A DNA stretch of 64,000 bases from Verrucomicrobia bacterium Tous-C9LFEB. GTDB taxonomy: Bacteria > Verrucomicrobiota > Verrucomicrobiia > Methylacidiphilales > UBA1321. This document shows, piece after piece, positions 38,938 through 47,919 of this stretch (position 1 is the first letter of the stretch; every line of letters begins with the position of its first letter). The stretch covers positions 1-64,000 of the forward strand of contig NEUU01000013.1 of assembly GCA_002304345.1 (NCBI GenBank), given 5' to 3'. The notes beneath the pieces were generated by a model that ran no database searches, had not been told where the DNA came from, and was given only the letters and a program-made list of their open reading frames with translations. The translations under genes and the position numbers were made by a program.

Positions 38938-40887
38938 TCAACCAACGGAAACGTTACCCGGAACCTTGAATTCCCGGTGGATCTGTCCCGTCTTGGCCTC
39001 ACGCCAGGCTCGCACCCAGACAGGGCCTCGAATCGTCGGCACGATGCCTTCCGCCTCGCTCAGCGCCCCCAACTGCGGATCGATCACGATACGGCCATAG
39101 CCCGGTTCCAACGGACGCACGCCGAGCACATACCGCGCGATGATATTCGCCGGGGCCGCACCCCACGCATGGTTCCAATCCTGATTCGGTTTAAAGGTCT
39201 GGTCCCATGCCTCCATGGTGATTGTCGCACCCTTGGCCATCATGTTGTGCCAACTGCGCAGATCGCGACCGGTCATCAACCCGATCGCGTAGTCCGCTTC
39301 GCGCGCTTCAAACAAACCTTCCAACAAAAATTGCGCCGGATAAACCGAGCACGCCATGCCGCGCGACTTGAGATACTCCACCACAGCCGCCTTGCGCTCC
39401 ACCGGCACGAGCCCGAACGCCAGCGCAAAAAGATTCGCATGAATCGACACATGCGCGCTCCCCTCGCCGTCCACGTACAAGCCTTGCGTCCCATCAAACA
39501 ACTTCTCATTGAACACGCGAAGCACTGTTACCGCACGGGCATCCCAATCCACCGCGTCCGAGTCCTTGCCCAACGCGCGTGCAATGCGTCCCATGAGGAT
39601 CAACGTGCGGTAATGGAACGCATTGACCACGGTATTGACCGGCACGAACTCATAGTTGTCCCGCTCCGGCAAGGGCCAGTCCACGATGTCCCGCAGCTCA
39701 TGCGTATCGAGCAGGCCATCCGGTCGCGCGCAATTGAGATGCATTTTTTCATCCCGCAAAACCGAATAACTCCGCGCCAGAGAACGCGCATCTCCCGTCG
39801 CTTCGTAATCCTGCCAGGCGATGATCACCGAATGTTGCTTCCACTCCGTTGGCCATGTCGGCGTGTGCAGCAGGTATTCATGCGAACGCCGCGCCAGGGA
39901 AAACTCCCGATCCACCGCGTAGTGACTGAGCTGGTTAATCGTCACGTCCGCTTCGTAAGGAATACGCTCGCGGTCGCCATCCACATAGTAGCCCGCGAAC
40001 GAGGTCGCCAGCATGCTGTACCGGCACAACTCCCACACCGCATCCAAGTCGAGAGAGGACGAGCGGAAGCACGCGGCCTTTTCATCGAAATGGGATTGCA
40101 ATCGTTTCTGCACGACGGTCGGAGCCGCTTCGGCCAACCCGGAAATTTCGACGTAGCGAAAGGGCATGATCACTCCGAACTCGGCCGGGATTTTGATCGC
40201 TGCCGGGCGAAGATTGATCGGCCCCGGTTTCATCTCGATGCGATAATGCGTGCGCTCTTTTTCCAGCGTAATCGAAAATTCCTCCGCACGAATCGATCCG
40301 CCCGGCTCCATATCCACGCGACCCGCCTTCAAGGCTTCGCCCACGCGAAGTGTAATCACGCGACCCGGCAATGGCTCGGCCAGGGTCAACTCCAGCCAGC
40401 CAAACGCATCGCGACCGAAATCAATCAACCAACTGGCATCCGCCAACGACTGCACCGTCGCGGGAAGAATGGTCGTCACTTCCTGCGGATAAACACTTGT
40501 CGGCTCCGCTGGCTCCGACGCGGCCAGAGTGAACTGTTGCGGTTTCGCCCAACCGCCCACCGCTCCGGTGGCGTCGGTAATCTGGACCGTCCAATAACAC
40601 GTCTGTCCCCACGCAAGCGGCTTGCCTGCATAAGGCACGCTGAGAGATTGCGGAGAGTTCACGAGTCCCGAATCCCACAGGTCGCCGCGCTGTTCGAGCG
40701 CCAGTTTCTCCGTACTGGATACCAACACGTGATAGGTGGCCTGCACAAAAAAAACACCGTCCGCGCGAATCGCCCATCCGAAAAGGGGCATGCGGGTGGC
40801 GATGCGGGTGAGTTCCGGTTGAAACAGGAGGTCGCAATGCAAATCGAGCGAAACGGAAAGTGGAGCGGCGTTCATGGATTGAGGCAT
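38938..40887 (-). CDS. Alpha-L-rhamnosidase-like glycoside hydrolase (GH78-type)
   Basis: A 649-residue protein, starting from the ATG at 40887; a TTG one codon earlier or the ATG at 40875 are alternatives. Beta domains cover about 1-230. An (alpha/alpha)6 barrel follows, with YVDGDRERIPYEADVTINQL, the equivalent of the GH78 acidic catalytic loop, then WQDYEATGD and WNHAWGAAPANIIARYVLG. A C-terminal beta domain (RPLEPGYGRIVIDPQLG) closes the chain. No signal peptide is seen. It is upstream of the regulator and alpha-galactosidase genes on the same strand, so all three are probably a glycoside-use operon. Confidence 0.83.
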   Translation of the reverse strand: MPQSMNAAPLSVSLDLHCDLLFQPELTRIATRMPLFGWAIRADGVFFVQATYHVLVSSTEKLALEQRGDLWDSGLVNSPQSLSVPYAGKPLAWGQTCYWTVQITDATGAVGGWAKPQQFTLAASEPAEPTSVYPQEVTTILPATVQSLADASWLIDFGRDAFGWLELTLAEPLPGRVITLRVGEALKAGRVDMEPGGSIRAEEFSITLEKERTHYRIEMKPGPINLRPAAIKIPAEFGVIMPFRYVEISGLAEAAPTVVQKRLQSHFDEKAACFRSSSLDLDAVWELCRYSMLATSFAGYYVDGDRERIPYEADVTINQLSHYAVDREFSLARRSHEYLLHTPTWPTEWKQHSVIIAWQDYEATGDARSLARSYSVLRDEKMHLNCARPDGLLDTHELRDIVDWPLPERDNYEFVPVNTVVNAFHYRTLILMGRIARALGKDSDAVDWDARAVTVLRVFNEKLFDGTQGLYVDGEGSAHVSIHANLFALAFGLVPVERKAAVVEYLKSRGMACSVYPAQFLLEGLFEAREADYAIGLMTGRDLRSWHNMMAKGATITMEAWDQTFKPNQDWNHAWGAAPANIIARYVLGVRPLEPGYGRIVIDPQLGALSEAEGIVPTIRGPVWVRAWREAKTGQIHREFKVPGNVSVG

Positions 40888-40926
40888 CAAGGCTGTGCCA
40901 AAACAGCAATCAACGCAAGTTCGGGA

Positions 40927-42987
40927 TTAATCGTCACCGAAAAGGCGTTCAAAAAATCCCCGTTTTTTACCCGGCGCTCCGGGACCGGGCTCGCTGCCTT
41001 GATCCGGCTTGGCGTCCAGTTGCCATTCCTGGTCGGGCAAAAGATAAACGGATTGATCCGGCTTGCCGGTAAACAAGCCGCCGTCGAGCGTCTTCTGCAC
41101 GAGTGTTTCCGGTTTGGTAAATTCGCTCATCTCATAGTGATCTTTTGCTGCGAGGAAAACCCGCGCCCAGATCGGCAAAGCAAGCCGGCCCCCGTATCCC
41201 CCCGTCATGGTGGTGTCCGGTTGATCCAATCCCACCCATACCCCCGCCACGAGGGACGTGGTGTAGCCCATGAACCACGCATCGCGGTAGTCATTGGTCG
41301 TGCCGGTCTTTCCCGCCGCAGGTGGCTGGAAATTAAATTTGGAACGCAACGATTGGCCCGTGCCGTAATTCACCGCGTTCTGGAGAATACCGGTGACTTG
41401 ATAGGAAATCTCGGGCGAGAACACACGGCGCGACTCCGGTTCATTGCGGTACAAGACCTGTCCATTTTCATCCTGCACTTCGGTAATCAGATACGGCTTA
41501 TTCCAGACACCGCCGTTGGCGAACATGGCGTAGAGTCCGGTCATTTCCGCCAGCGTCAACTGGCAGGCTCCGATATAGGAGGAGGGAAATGGCGGAATAC
41601 CACTCTGAATGCCTGCCTGCTGCGCGTAGTAAACGAAAAGTTCCGGCCCCACCAGATTGCCCGCGCGAACCGCCGCGTAGTTATCCGATTTGACGATCGC
41701 ATCGTTCACGCGCAGGAAAGTGCGTGAACCTCCGGACACAGCATCGGCCCCGTCCGCCTTGGTGAGATCAAAAGGCGTGTTCTCGATCCAGCTCGCGGGG
41801 GAAAATCCTTTTTCCGCAAAGGTGATCGCATAAACCAGCGGCTTGAGCGTGGAGCCCACCTGCCGATGAGCCATCGTCGCGCGATTGAAAGGACTCGTCG
41901 CATAATCGCGGCCACCGACCATCGCGCGAATGGCTCCCGACCCCGGATCGAGCGCATAGAACGCCCCCTGCAACGCCACGGCCGCCTTGTTGCGACGGCG
42001 GGGATAATCGGGAGCTTGTTCCACTTCGACCAGCGATTGGGTGAGGGTTCGCTCGGCGGTATCCTGCAAACCGTAATCAATCGTGCAAAATATTTTCATG
42101 CCTCCTTGCGACAACTGATCGGCATCGATGTATTGCTCGAGAATTTTTCGAATTTCGTCCTGATAATAACTCCCGGCAAAGCTCGTGCGCGGCCGCAGCG
42201 AGAGCGGTTGCGCCTCGGCCTGCTTGCGCTGCGCATCCGTGATGACACCTTCCTTGGCCATGCGGGCCAAGGCGCGCGACCGCGAGGCGAGCGCCAGGTT
42301 GTAATTCTTCCACGGCGAAAAGGAATTCGGTCCCGAGATCATGCCCGCAAGCAAAGCGGACTCGCTGAGATCGAGAGCGCCCACCGACTTTCCGAAGAAC
42401 GCACTCGCAGCCGTCTCTGCGCCATAGATGCCCTGTCCGTAATAAATCCGGTTCAGGTAGGAGCGCAAAATCTGTTCCTTGCTGAAACGCCGCTCGATGC
42501 GCAGCGCGAGAAACACCTCCAGCAATTTGCGGTCGTACGTGCGCTCGAAACGGCCGATCGAATTGCGCGCCAATTGCTGCGTGATCGTGCTGGCCCCCTG
42601 ACGAATGCCGGAGCCGCTAAAATTGATCAGTATCGCCCGCAAAATACCAAACGGATCGATGCCCTTGTGTGAATAAAAACGCTGATCCTCGGTCGCAATC
42701 ACGGCTTCGACTAATTGCTTTGGCAACGGACCGGGCGGCATGAGAATGCGGTTCTCGTCGAAGAAGCGGCCGAGATTCTGCCCCTTGTAATCAAAGATGA
42801 GCGACGCCTCCGGCATCTTCTCGACCACCGACAAATCCACCCCCGCAGCACGAATGGAGTAGATCAGGATGACCATCCCGATACCGACCAATCCCGCCGT
42901 GCCCAAGGCGAGGAGTCCACGCCAAATTTTGCGCCGCCATTGCGCGCTCAGGTATTGCGTTTTGCGAGGAGAAGTGCGAGGTGGCAT
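40927..42987 (-). CDS. Class A penicillin-binding protein (transglycosylase/transpeptidase, PBP1A-like)
   Basis: A 686-residue protein. One membrane helix (about 25-47) anchors it. The GT51 domain spans about 65-245 with catalytic Glu100 (ATEDQRFYSHKG). The transpeptidase domain spans about 300-610 with Ser379 (GSTLKP), SDN at 434-436 and KTGTT at 560-564. It polymerises and cross-links peptidoglycan. The tail is Pro/Gly-rich and ends in the basic GKKRGFFERLFGDD. It lies 39 bases before the rhamnosidase gene. Confidence 0.94.
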   Translation of the reverse strand: MPPRTSPRKTQYLSAQWRRKIWRGLLALGTAGLVGIGMVILIYSIRAAGVDLSVVEKMPEASLIFDYKGQNLGRFFDENRILMPPGPLPKQLVEAVIATEDQRFYSHKGIDPFGILRAILINFSGSGIRQGASTITQQLARNSIGRFERTYDRKLLEVFLALRIERRFSKEQILRSYLNRIYYGQGIYGAETAASAFFGKSVGALDLSESALLAGMISGPNSFSPWKNYNLALASRSRALARMAKEGVITDAQRKQAEAQPLSLRPRTSFAGSYYQDEIRKILEQYIDADQLSQGGMKIFCTIDYGLQDTAERTLTQSLVEVEQAPDYPRRRNKAAVALQGAFYALDPGSGAIRAMVGGRDYATSPFNRATMAHRQVGSTLKPLVYAITFAEKGFSPASWIENTPFDLTKADGADAVSGGSRTFLRVNDAIVKSDNYAAVRAGNLVGPELFVYYAQQAGIQSGIPPFPSSYIGACQLTLAEMTGLYAMFANGGVWNKPYLITEVQDENGQVLYRNEPESRRVFSPEISYQVTGILQNAVNYGTGQSLRSKFNFQPPAAGKTGTTNDYRDAWFMGYTTSLVAGVWVGLDQPDTTMTGGYGGRLALPIWARVFLAAKDHYEMSEFTKPETLVQKTLDGGLFTGKPDQSVYLLPDQEWQLDAKPDQGSEPGPGAPGKKRGFFERLFGDD

Positions 42988-43037
42988 AGACGAGACATCA
43001 ACGTACTGGCTCTTGGCCAGAATTCAATGAAGACGTA

Positions 43038-43463
43038 TTATAACCCCTTTTGATATGGCCACTCGTTTACACTCTTTACGAGTTCGGCTCGAACAGGATT
43101 ATACCTCATATATTCCCATTTCTGAGCAGCAGATTCATCGGTTCTTAAAAGACGATCGAAACTACCTCGCTGCCATTTCCATGTGGGTTTCAATTTGGAA
43201 ATCATCCCTTTCTTGAACCAATGAGAGAAGTCATTCACGGAAAGATCTCTATCATAGGGCGAAACCAAGGCATGCAGATGATCTGGCATCAAGATGAGAG
43301 CAAGCACATGCCACCGATCCATTTTGGAAGCAACATCCAGACAGGCGTTCCATGTCTCCATGTTGTTCAAGACCGGTCGTCGAGACTGAACGCATAGCGT
43401 GAGAAAATAGATCGTCTCATGATCCAAAGGCAGCAGGTTAGGAATCTTCGGAGGACGAGACAT
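43038..43463 (-). CDS. REP-associated tyrosine transposase (RAYT)
   Basis: A 141-residue protein from ATG 43463; a TTG-initiated extension would read into the adjacent repeat. It shows the Y1 transposase features: ILMPDHLHAL, containing His-Leu-His, and the catalytic Tyr region EYMRYNPVRAELV. RAYTs nick single-stranded REP hairpins and are usually single-copy genes flanked by their REPs. Here a perfect 26-bp inverted repeat of family D lies immediately upstream (43477-43554). Confidence 0.9.
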   Translation of the reverse strand: MSRPPKIPNLLPLDHETIYFLTLCVQSRRPVLNNMETWNACLDVASKMDRWHVLALILMPDHLHALVSPYDRDLSVNDFSHWFKKGMISKLKPTWKWQRGSFDRLLRTDESAAQKWEYMRYNPVRAELVKSVNEWPYQKGL

Positions 43464-43476
43464 TGGCTCAGCTTTC

Positions 43477-43554
43477 ACGGCGCGATACAATCGCGCCCTA
43501 CAAAATATCCTCGCTGCCGATGCCTTGCTGTAGGGCGCGATTGTATCGCGCCGT
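43477..43554. repeat. Family D inverted pair (BIME-like), arms of 26 bp, next to RAYT
   Basis: Arms 43477-43502 and 43529-43554 are perfect reverse complements (ACGGCGCGATACAATCGCGC then CCTACA), separated by 26 bases. Each arm itself contains GCGCGAT..ATCGCGC. It begins 13 bases upstream of the RAYT start and ends five bases from the ileS stop. Confidence 0.92.
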
Positions 43555-43559
43555 CCTAA

Positions 43560-46250
43560 TCATTGAATTAGTCCCACTACCTTGGCACAACGGGGGCAGA
43601 GATGCCCACCATCAGCGTCAGTGATGTCACCTTCGTCGCACTTCCAGCAGCGGACGCATTTTTGTCCTGGAGCCTTTGAAACCTTAATATACTGACCTGC
43701 GCCCACCGTAACGACTGATGAAATTAAAAGCTCCGTCAGCAAAGTTTCGTCTTTCGATTCAAAACTTGATTGACTCAGTTCAATTTTAGCTTCAAGGCTT
43801 TTGCCAATAACTTTCTGACTTCTCAGACCTTCAAGCTGTTGGTTTATAGCCTCGCGATGCTTGAGTAATCCATCCCAACGCAGCATGAAGTCACCTGACT
43901 CACAATCCACCTGCGCTTCGGGGAAAAGCTGCAGATGGACCGATTCCTTTTCACCGAGGAACTGCCACGTTTCTTCTGCGGTGTAGGGCGTGAGCGGAGC
44001 GAGCAATTTCACGAGAGCCTCGACCGTGGCACGCATGACCGTCTGAGCGGCGCGGCGCGCGGAATCGTTCTGCGCGTTGCAATACATGCGATCCTTCAAC
44101 ACGTCGACATAGAGTGAGGACAACTCAACATTACAGAAGGTGCTAATCTCGCGGTAAACACGGTGGAACTCGTAAGTCTTATATCCATCACAGACTTTCT
44201 CGATGACTTCCTGCAGACGCGCGTAGATATAGCGATCCAGCTCGGTCCATTGTTCGCGAGCCACGCTGTCCGTAGCGGGATTGAAATCGTGCAGGTTGCC
44301 GAGGAGAATGCGCAGGGTATTGCGAATGCCGCGATAGACATCGGACACGCGTGAAAAGATGTTCTTCGAGAACGGCACATCCCCGCGATAATCCTGACCG
44401 GCCACCCAGAGGCGCAGCACGTCCGCGCCGCTGTCGTTGACGAGCGTGATGAGATCGGTCGCACCGCTCGACTTGGAATATTTCTTTCCGGTCTCGTCGA
44501 CGATGAAGCCGTGCGTGAGCACGTTCTTGTACGGCGCCTTGCCCGTCGCCGCGACGGCGAGGCAAAGCGAAGAATTGAACCAGCCGCGATGTTGATCGCT
44601 GCCTTCGAGGTAGAGGTCGGCGGGAAAATACTCGAGCCGCTTGAGCAGCACGGAGGTCCAGCTCGAACCGGAATCGATCCACACGTCGATCGTGTCCTTG
44701 CCCTTGCGCAGGCCCGCAGGCAGGCCGAGGCGCGCGGCGAGTTCGTCGGCCGTGGAACTGAACCAGACGTTGGTGCCTTCCTTCTCAACGATGTCGGCAA
44801 ATTTATTGATAACTGCGCTGCTGATGAGCGGTTGCTCACCCTCGGCGTAGAACACGGGAATCGGCACGCCCCAAGTGCGCTGACGCGAGATGCACCAGTC
44901 GGGACGATTCGACACCGTGCCGTGAATGCGGTTGCGGCCCCAATCGGGAATCCAGTTCACATCGCGGTCGATGGCGGTGAGCACGTCCAACCGAATGCGG
45001 TCCATCTTGATGAACCACTGTTTCACCGAGCGGAAAACGATGGGCGTTTTCGAGCGCCAGCAATGCGGGTACTCGTGCGTGTAATCTTCCTTCGCGACGA
45101 GGTAGCCCGTCTTTTCGAGATGCTCGATGACGAGCGGGTTCGCCTTGAAGACGTTGAGGCCGACCCATTCGGGCATGCCACATTCGGCCGTGAGACGACC
45201 GTAATCGTCCACAGGCGAAAGCACATCGAGCCCAACCTGGCGACCGAGAATGTAGTCATCCTGACCGTGGCCGGGCGCGATGTGAACCATGCCGGTGCCG
45301 GTATCGGCAGTGACAAAATCGGCGGGATAGACCTTGCCCTTGCGATCCAAGAACGGATGCTGGTATTCGAGCCCTTCGATAGCGACGTTTTCTGTCACGA
45401 CCTTCGCTGCGCCGAGACCGGGGATGGCCGCAAGCGTGGTGGCCGCCACAACGAGTCGCTCACCGTTGTGCTCGACGATGACGTAAGGAATCGCCTTCGA
45501 GAAGGCGACCGCGAGATTGGCCGGGAGCGTCCAGGGAGTCGTCGTCCAGATGAGAAGCGAGAGCTTGCCCGCACCGGGGAATTTCGCGGCACTCGCCTCG
45601 GTCAGCGGGAACTTGACGAAGATCGCGGGGTCCGTCTTGGATTGATATTCCACTTCGGCTTCCGCAAGCGCGGTCTGGCAGCCGTAGCTCCACGAGACGG
45701 GGCGCATGCCTTGATAGACAAGGTCCTTGTCGACGAGCTTGGCAAAGTTGCGGAGTTCTTCCGCCTCGTAGGCGGGGTCGAGCGTGAGGTAGGGTTTGTC
45801 CCATTCGCCGAACACACCGAGGCGCTGGAATTGTTCGCGCTGAATGCCGATGTACTTGCGCGCCATCGCTTCGCTCTTCTGGCGGATCACGAGCGCGTCG
45901 TCAGTCTTCTCGCCCTTTTCGTTGAGCTCTTTCGTGACCTTGTGCTCGATGGGCAGACCGTGGCAATCCCAGCCGGGGATGAACGGCGAATAAAAGCCGG
46001 TCATGTTTTTGCTCTTCAGGACAATGTCCTTGAGCGTCATGTTCAACACATGGCCGATGTGGGCATCGCCGTTGGCGAAGGGCGGGCCGTCGTGCAGGAG
46101 AAATTTCGGGCCGTTGGCGCGCGCCTTGAGAATCTGATTGTAGAGATCCTGCTTCTGCCATTGTTCGAGAAAAGCCGGTTCGCGCTTGGGCAACTCGGCC
46201 CGCATCGGGAAATCGGTTTTCGGTAGGAGGATCGTGTTCTTGTAGTCCAT
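43560..46250 (-). CDS. ileS: Isoleucyl-tRNA synthetase
   Basis: An 896-residue class I synthetase starting at ATG 46250 (MDYKNTILLPKTDFPMRAEL); the longer open frame overlaps pheS and is a shadow. The HIGH motif is PPFANGDAHIGHVLN and KMSKS reads GKKYSKSSG. The CP1 editing domain has TTTPWTLPANLAVAFS and DTGTGMVHIAPGHGQDDY. The C-terminal zinc site is CVRCWKCDEG...CPRC. It follows pheS by eight bases, in the slot where pheT is normally found. Confidence 0.96.
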   Translation of the reverse strand: MDYKNTILLPKTDFPMRAELPKREPAFLEQWQKQDLYNQILKARANGPKFLLHDGPPFANGDAHIGHVLNMTLKDIVLKSKNMTGFYSPFIPGWDCHGLPIEHKVTKELNEKGEKTDDALVIRQKSEAMARKYIGIQREQFQRLGVFGEWDKPYLTLDPAYEAEELRNFAKLVDKDLVYQGMRPVSWSYGCQTALAEAEVEYQSKTDPAIFVKFPLTEASAAKFPGAGKLSLLIWTTTPWTLPANLAVAFSKAIPYVIVEHNGERLVVAATTLAAIPGLGAAKVVTENVAIEGLEYQHPFLDRKGKVYPADFVTADTGTGMVHIAPGHGQDDYILGRQVGLDVLSPVDDYGRLTAECGMPEWVGLNVFKANPLVIEHLEKTGYLVAKEDYTHEYPHCWRSKTPIVFRSVKQWFIKMDRIRLDVLTAIDRDVNWIPDWGRNRIHGTVSNRPDWCISRQRTWGVPIPVFYAEGEQPLISSAVINKFADIVEKEGTNVWFSSTADELAARLGLPAGLRKGKDTIDVWIDSGSSWTSVLLKRLEYFPADLYLEGSDQHRGWFNSSLCLAVAATGKAPYKNVLTHGFIVDETGKKYSKSSGATDLITLVNDSGADVLRLWVAGQDYRGDVPFSKNIFSRVSDVYRGIRNTLRILLGNLHDFNPATDSVAREQWTELDRYIYARLQEVIEKVCDGYKTYEFHRVYREISTFCNVELSSLYVDVLKDRMYCNAQNDSARRAAQTVMRATVEALVKLLAPLTPYTAEETWQFLGEKESVHLQLFPEAQVDCESGDFMLRWDGLLKHREAINQQLEGLRSQKVIGKSLEAKIELSQSSFESKDETLLTELLISSVVTVGAGQYIKVSKAPGQKCVRCWKCDEGDITDADGGHLCPRCAKVVGLIQ

Positions 46251-46258
46251 GGCGTGGC

Positions 46259-47290
46259 TCAACCAATCTTGCTGAATTGCTGGAGGAAGCGCACGTCGTT
46301 CTCGGTGAAGGTGCGCAGGTCGGGAATTTCGTGGCGGAGCATGGCGATGCGTTCCGGGCCGAAGCCGAAGGCCCAGCCGCTGTACTTCTCGGGGTCGAGA
46401 CCGACATTGAGGAGCACTTGGGGATCGACCATGCCGCAACCGCAGATTTCCAGCCATTTCACCGGCTGGCCGGGTTTGGTCGCGCGGGCGCAATCGACTT
46501 CAAAGCTGGGCTCGGTGAAGGGGAAGAAATGCGGGCGGAAACGGAACTGCAAATCCTGTCCGAGCAATTCGCGGAAGAAATATTCGAGCGTGCCCTTGAG
46601 GTCCGCAAGCGTGACGCCTTCGCCGATGGCGAGACCTTCGATCTGGAAGAATGACATCAAGTGCGTCGCGTCGATTTCGTCGCGACGGTAGCAACGGCCG
46701 GGAGCGACCATGCGGATCGGCGGTTGCCAGGTTTTCATCGTGCGGATCTGCACGGGAGAGGTGTGCGTGCGCAGGAGGCGGCGGCCTTCTTTGTCGCCGA
46801 GCGGTTTGAGGGCGTTTTCCAGAATGTAGAAGGTGTCTTGCTCGGCGCGGGCGGGGTGATCCTTCGGCGTGTTGAGCGCGTCGAAGTTGTTGAACTCGCT
46901 TTCGACCTCGGGACCTTCGTTGATGGCGAAGCCGAGACGGCGGAAGATTTCGAGGCAGCGCTCGATGACTTGCTGCACCGGGTGAAGCGAGCCGTAGGGC
47001 TGGGTGCGACCGGGGAGCGTGGCGTCGACGGATTGTTCGTCGGCGGAATCCTGCAGCGTGTTCTTGCGGGAGTCGAACGCTTCATTGACGGTCGTTTTGA
47101 ATTCGTTGACCAGTTTGCCGATGATGGGGCGCTCTTCCTTGGGAACGTCGCGCATCTTTTCCAGCAGGGCGGGAATGCTGCCGCTACGGCCGAGATAGGC
47201 GATGCGAACCGACTCCAGCGCGGCGGCGTCCGCAGCGGCGGCGATGGCGGCGAGAACTTCGGCTTGAAGAGTGAGAATCTGGTCTTTCAT
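46259..47290 (-). CDS. pheS: Phenylalanyl-tRNA synthetase alpha subunit
   Basis: A 343-residue class II subunit. A coiled-coil N-terminal arm (about 1-85) precedes the catalytic core with HPVQQVIERCLEIFRRLGF, motif 2 GRCYRRDEIDATHLMSF and motif 3 GWAFGFGPERIAML. It pairs with the beta subunit PheT to charge tRNA-Phe, but pheT is not downstream; ileS is. It lies 284 bases after rplT, separated by a terminator-like hairpin and a family F element. Confidence 0.95.
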   Translation of the reverse strand: MKDQILTLQAEVLAAIAAAADAAALESVRIAYLGRSGSIPALLEKMRDVPKEERPIIGKLVNEFKTTVNEAFDSRKNTLQDSADEQSVDATLPGRTQPYGSLHPVQQVIERCLEIFRRLGFAINEGPEVESEFNNFDALNTPKDHPARAEQDTFYILENALKPLGDKEGRRLLRTHTSPVQIRTMKTWQPPIRMVAPGRCYRRDEIDATHLMSFFQIEGLAIGEGVTLADLKGTLEYFFRELLGQDLQFRFRPHFFPFTEPSFEVDCARATKPGQPVKWLEICGCGMVDPQVLLNVGLDPEKYSGWAFGFGPERIAMLRHEIPDLRTFTENDVRFLQQFSKIG

Positions 47291-47305
47291 AATTTTGACG
47301 GAGAT

Positions 47306-47461
47306 TTTTAGACGAAATTAACGGAATTTACGAAATTGTTTTCACACACCCCGGCGCTCCGCGCCACCCCTCTTGATAGAGGGGATTTCGGCTGTCGAAA
47401 TTCGGTCAACTGTTTGGAGTCGATTACCTAATTTCGTAAATTCCCTTAATTTCGTCTAAAA
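47306..47461. repeat. Family F inverted repeat, copy 2, with a nested family A element
   Basis: Arms 47306-47337 and 47430-47461 match the arms at 24454-24485/24541-24572, with one mismatch between them. The spacer is 92 bases rather than 47 and contains a family A copy (47343-47384). It sits between rplT and pheS, starting 16 bases before the pheS start codon. Confidence 0.9.
47343..47384 (-). repeat. Family A repeat, copy 4, inside the family F element
   Basis: CACACACCCCGGCGCTCCGC followed by GCCACCCCTCTTGATAGAGG. It lies wholly within the spacer of the F element, so F is either its host or a later arrival around it. Confidence 0.8.
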
Positions 47462-47494
47462 AGTCGTTCTGGTTGAATCTGCGGACTTGCCCCC

Positions 47495-47552
47495 TAAAAA
47501 GCAAGTGCGCGAAGTCCGCACGAGGTCGTGAGACCCGGCCAACTTCGCGCAC
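47495..47552 (-). terminator. Terminator or attenuator between rplT and pheS
   Basis: On the minus strand GTGCGCGAAGT (47542-47552) pairs perfectly with ACTTCGCGCAC (47505-47515) around a 26-base loop, and TTGCTTTTT follows (47496-47504). It ends thrS-infC-rpmI-rplT transcripts or attenuates pheS-ileS. Confidence 0.75.
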
Positions 47553-47574
47553 GCGCTACTGCAATTTCCGGGCT

Positions 47575-47919
47575 TTATTTGATCGAGTTAACGATCGAAG
47601 CAAAGACGTTGGGCTCGTTCACGGCGATATCGGCCAATATCTTGCGGTCGACTTCAATCTTGGCCTTTTTGAGGGCTTCGATGAGGCGGCTGTAGGTGAT
47701 ATCAAGGGCGCGGCAGGCGGCATTGATACGGACAACCCAGAGGTTGCGGAAATTACGCTTGCGAGCTTTGCGATCGCGGTAGGACCAGTATTGGCCCTTC
47801 ATGGTCGCATCTTTGGCGTAGCGGAAGAGTTTACTGCGGCGACCGCGGTAACCTTTGGCTTTTTGGACTACCCGTTTGCGGCGTTCGCGTGAGGCCGGGG
47901 CATTCGTTGCGCGTGGCAT
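47575..47919 (-). CDS. rplT: 50S ribosomal protein L20
   Basis: A 114-residue L20: MPRATNAPASRERRKRVVQK, GYRGRRSKLFRYA, YWSYRDRKARKRNFRNLWVV and the C-terminal RKILADIAVNEP. It binds 23S rRNA early in 50S assembly and in several bacteria represses its own operon. It follows rpmI after 133 bases, a longer gap than usual, in which no clear L20 mimic could be identified by eye. Confidence 0.97.
   Translation of the reverse strand: MPRATNAPASRERRKRVVQKAKGYRGRRSKLFRYAKDATMKGQYWSYRDRKARKRNFRNLWVVRINAACRALDITYSRLIEALKKAKIEVDRKILADIAVNEPNVFASIVNSIK

Noticed and set aside
35356..41727. A continuous plus-strand open frame of over 2100 codons
   Set aside because: It is antisense to the alpha-galactosidase, the regulator, the rhamnosidase-like gene and most of the PBP, all of which have intact motifs. 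Its protein is His/Arg-rich without domains. It reflects GC-rich codon use, which rarely produces stops on the opposite strand.
43464..43490. TTG start for the RAYT gene
   Set aside because: The extra nine codons read into the family D repeat; ATG at 43463 fits the family better.
44511..46226. Plus-strand open frame of about 570 codons
   Set aside because: Antisense of ileS; no recognisable protein features.
46251..46493. Upstream extension of ileS
   Set aside because: The 81 extra codons overlap pheS out of frame and are Arg/Pro-rich; the ATG at 46250 gives the standard IleS start.
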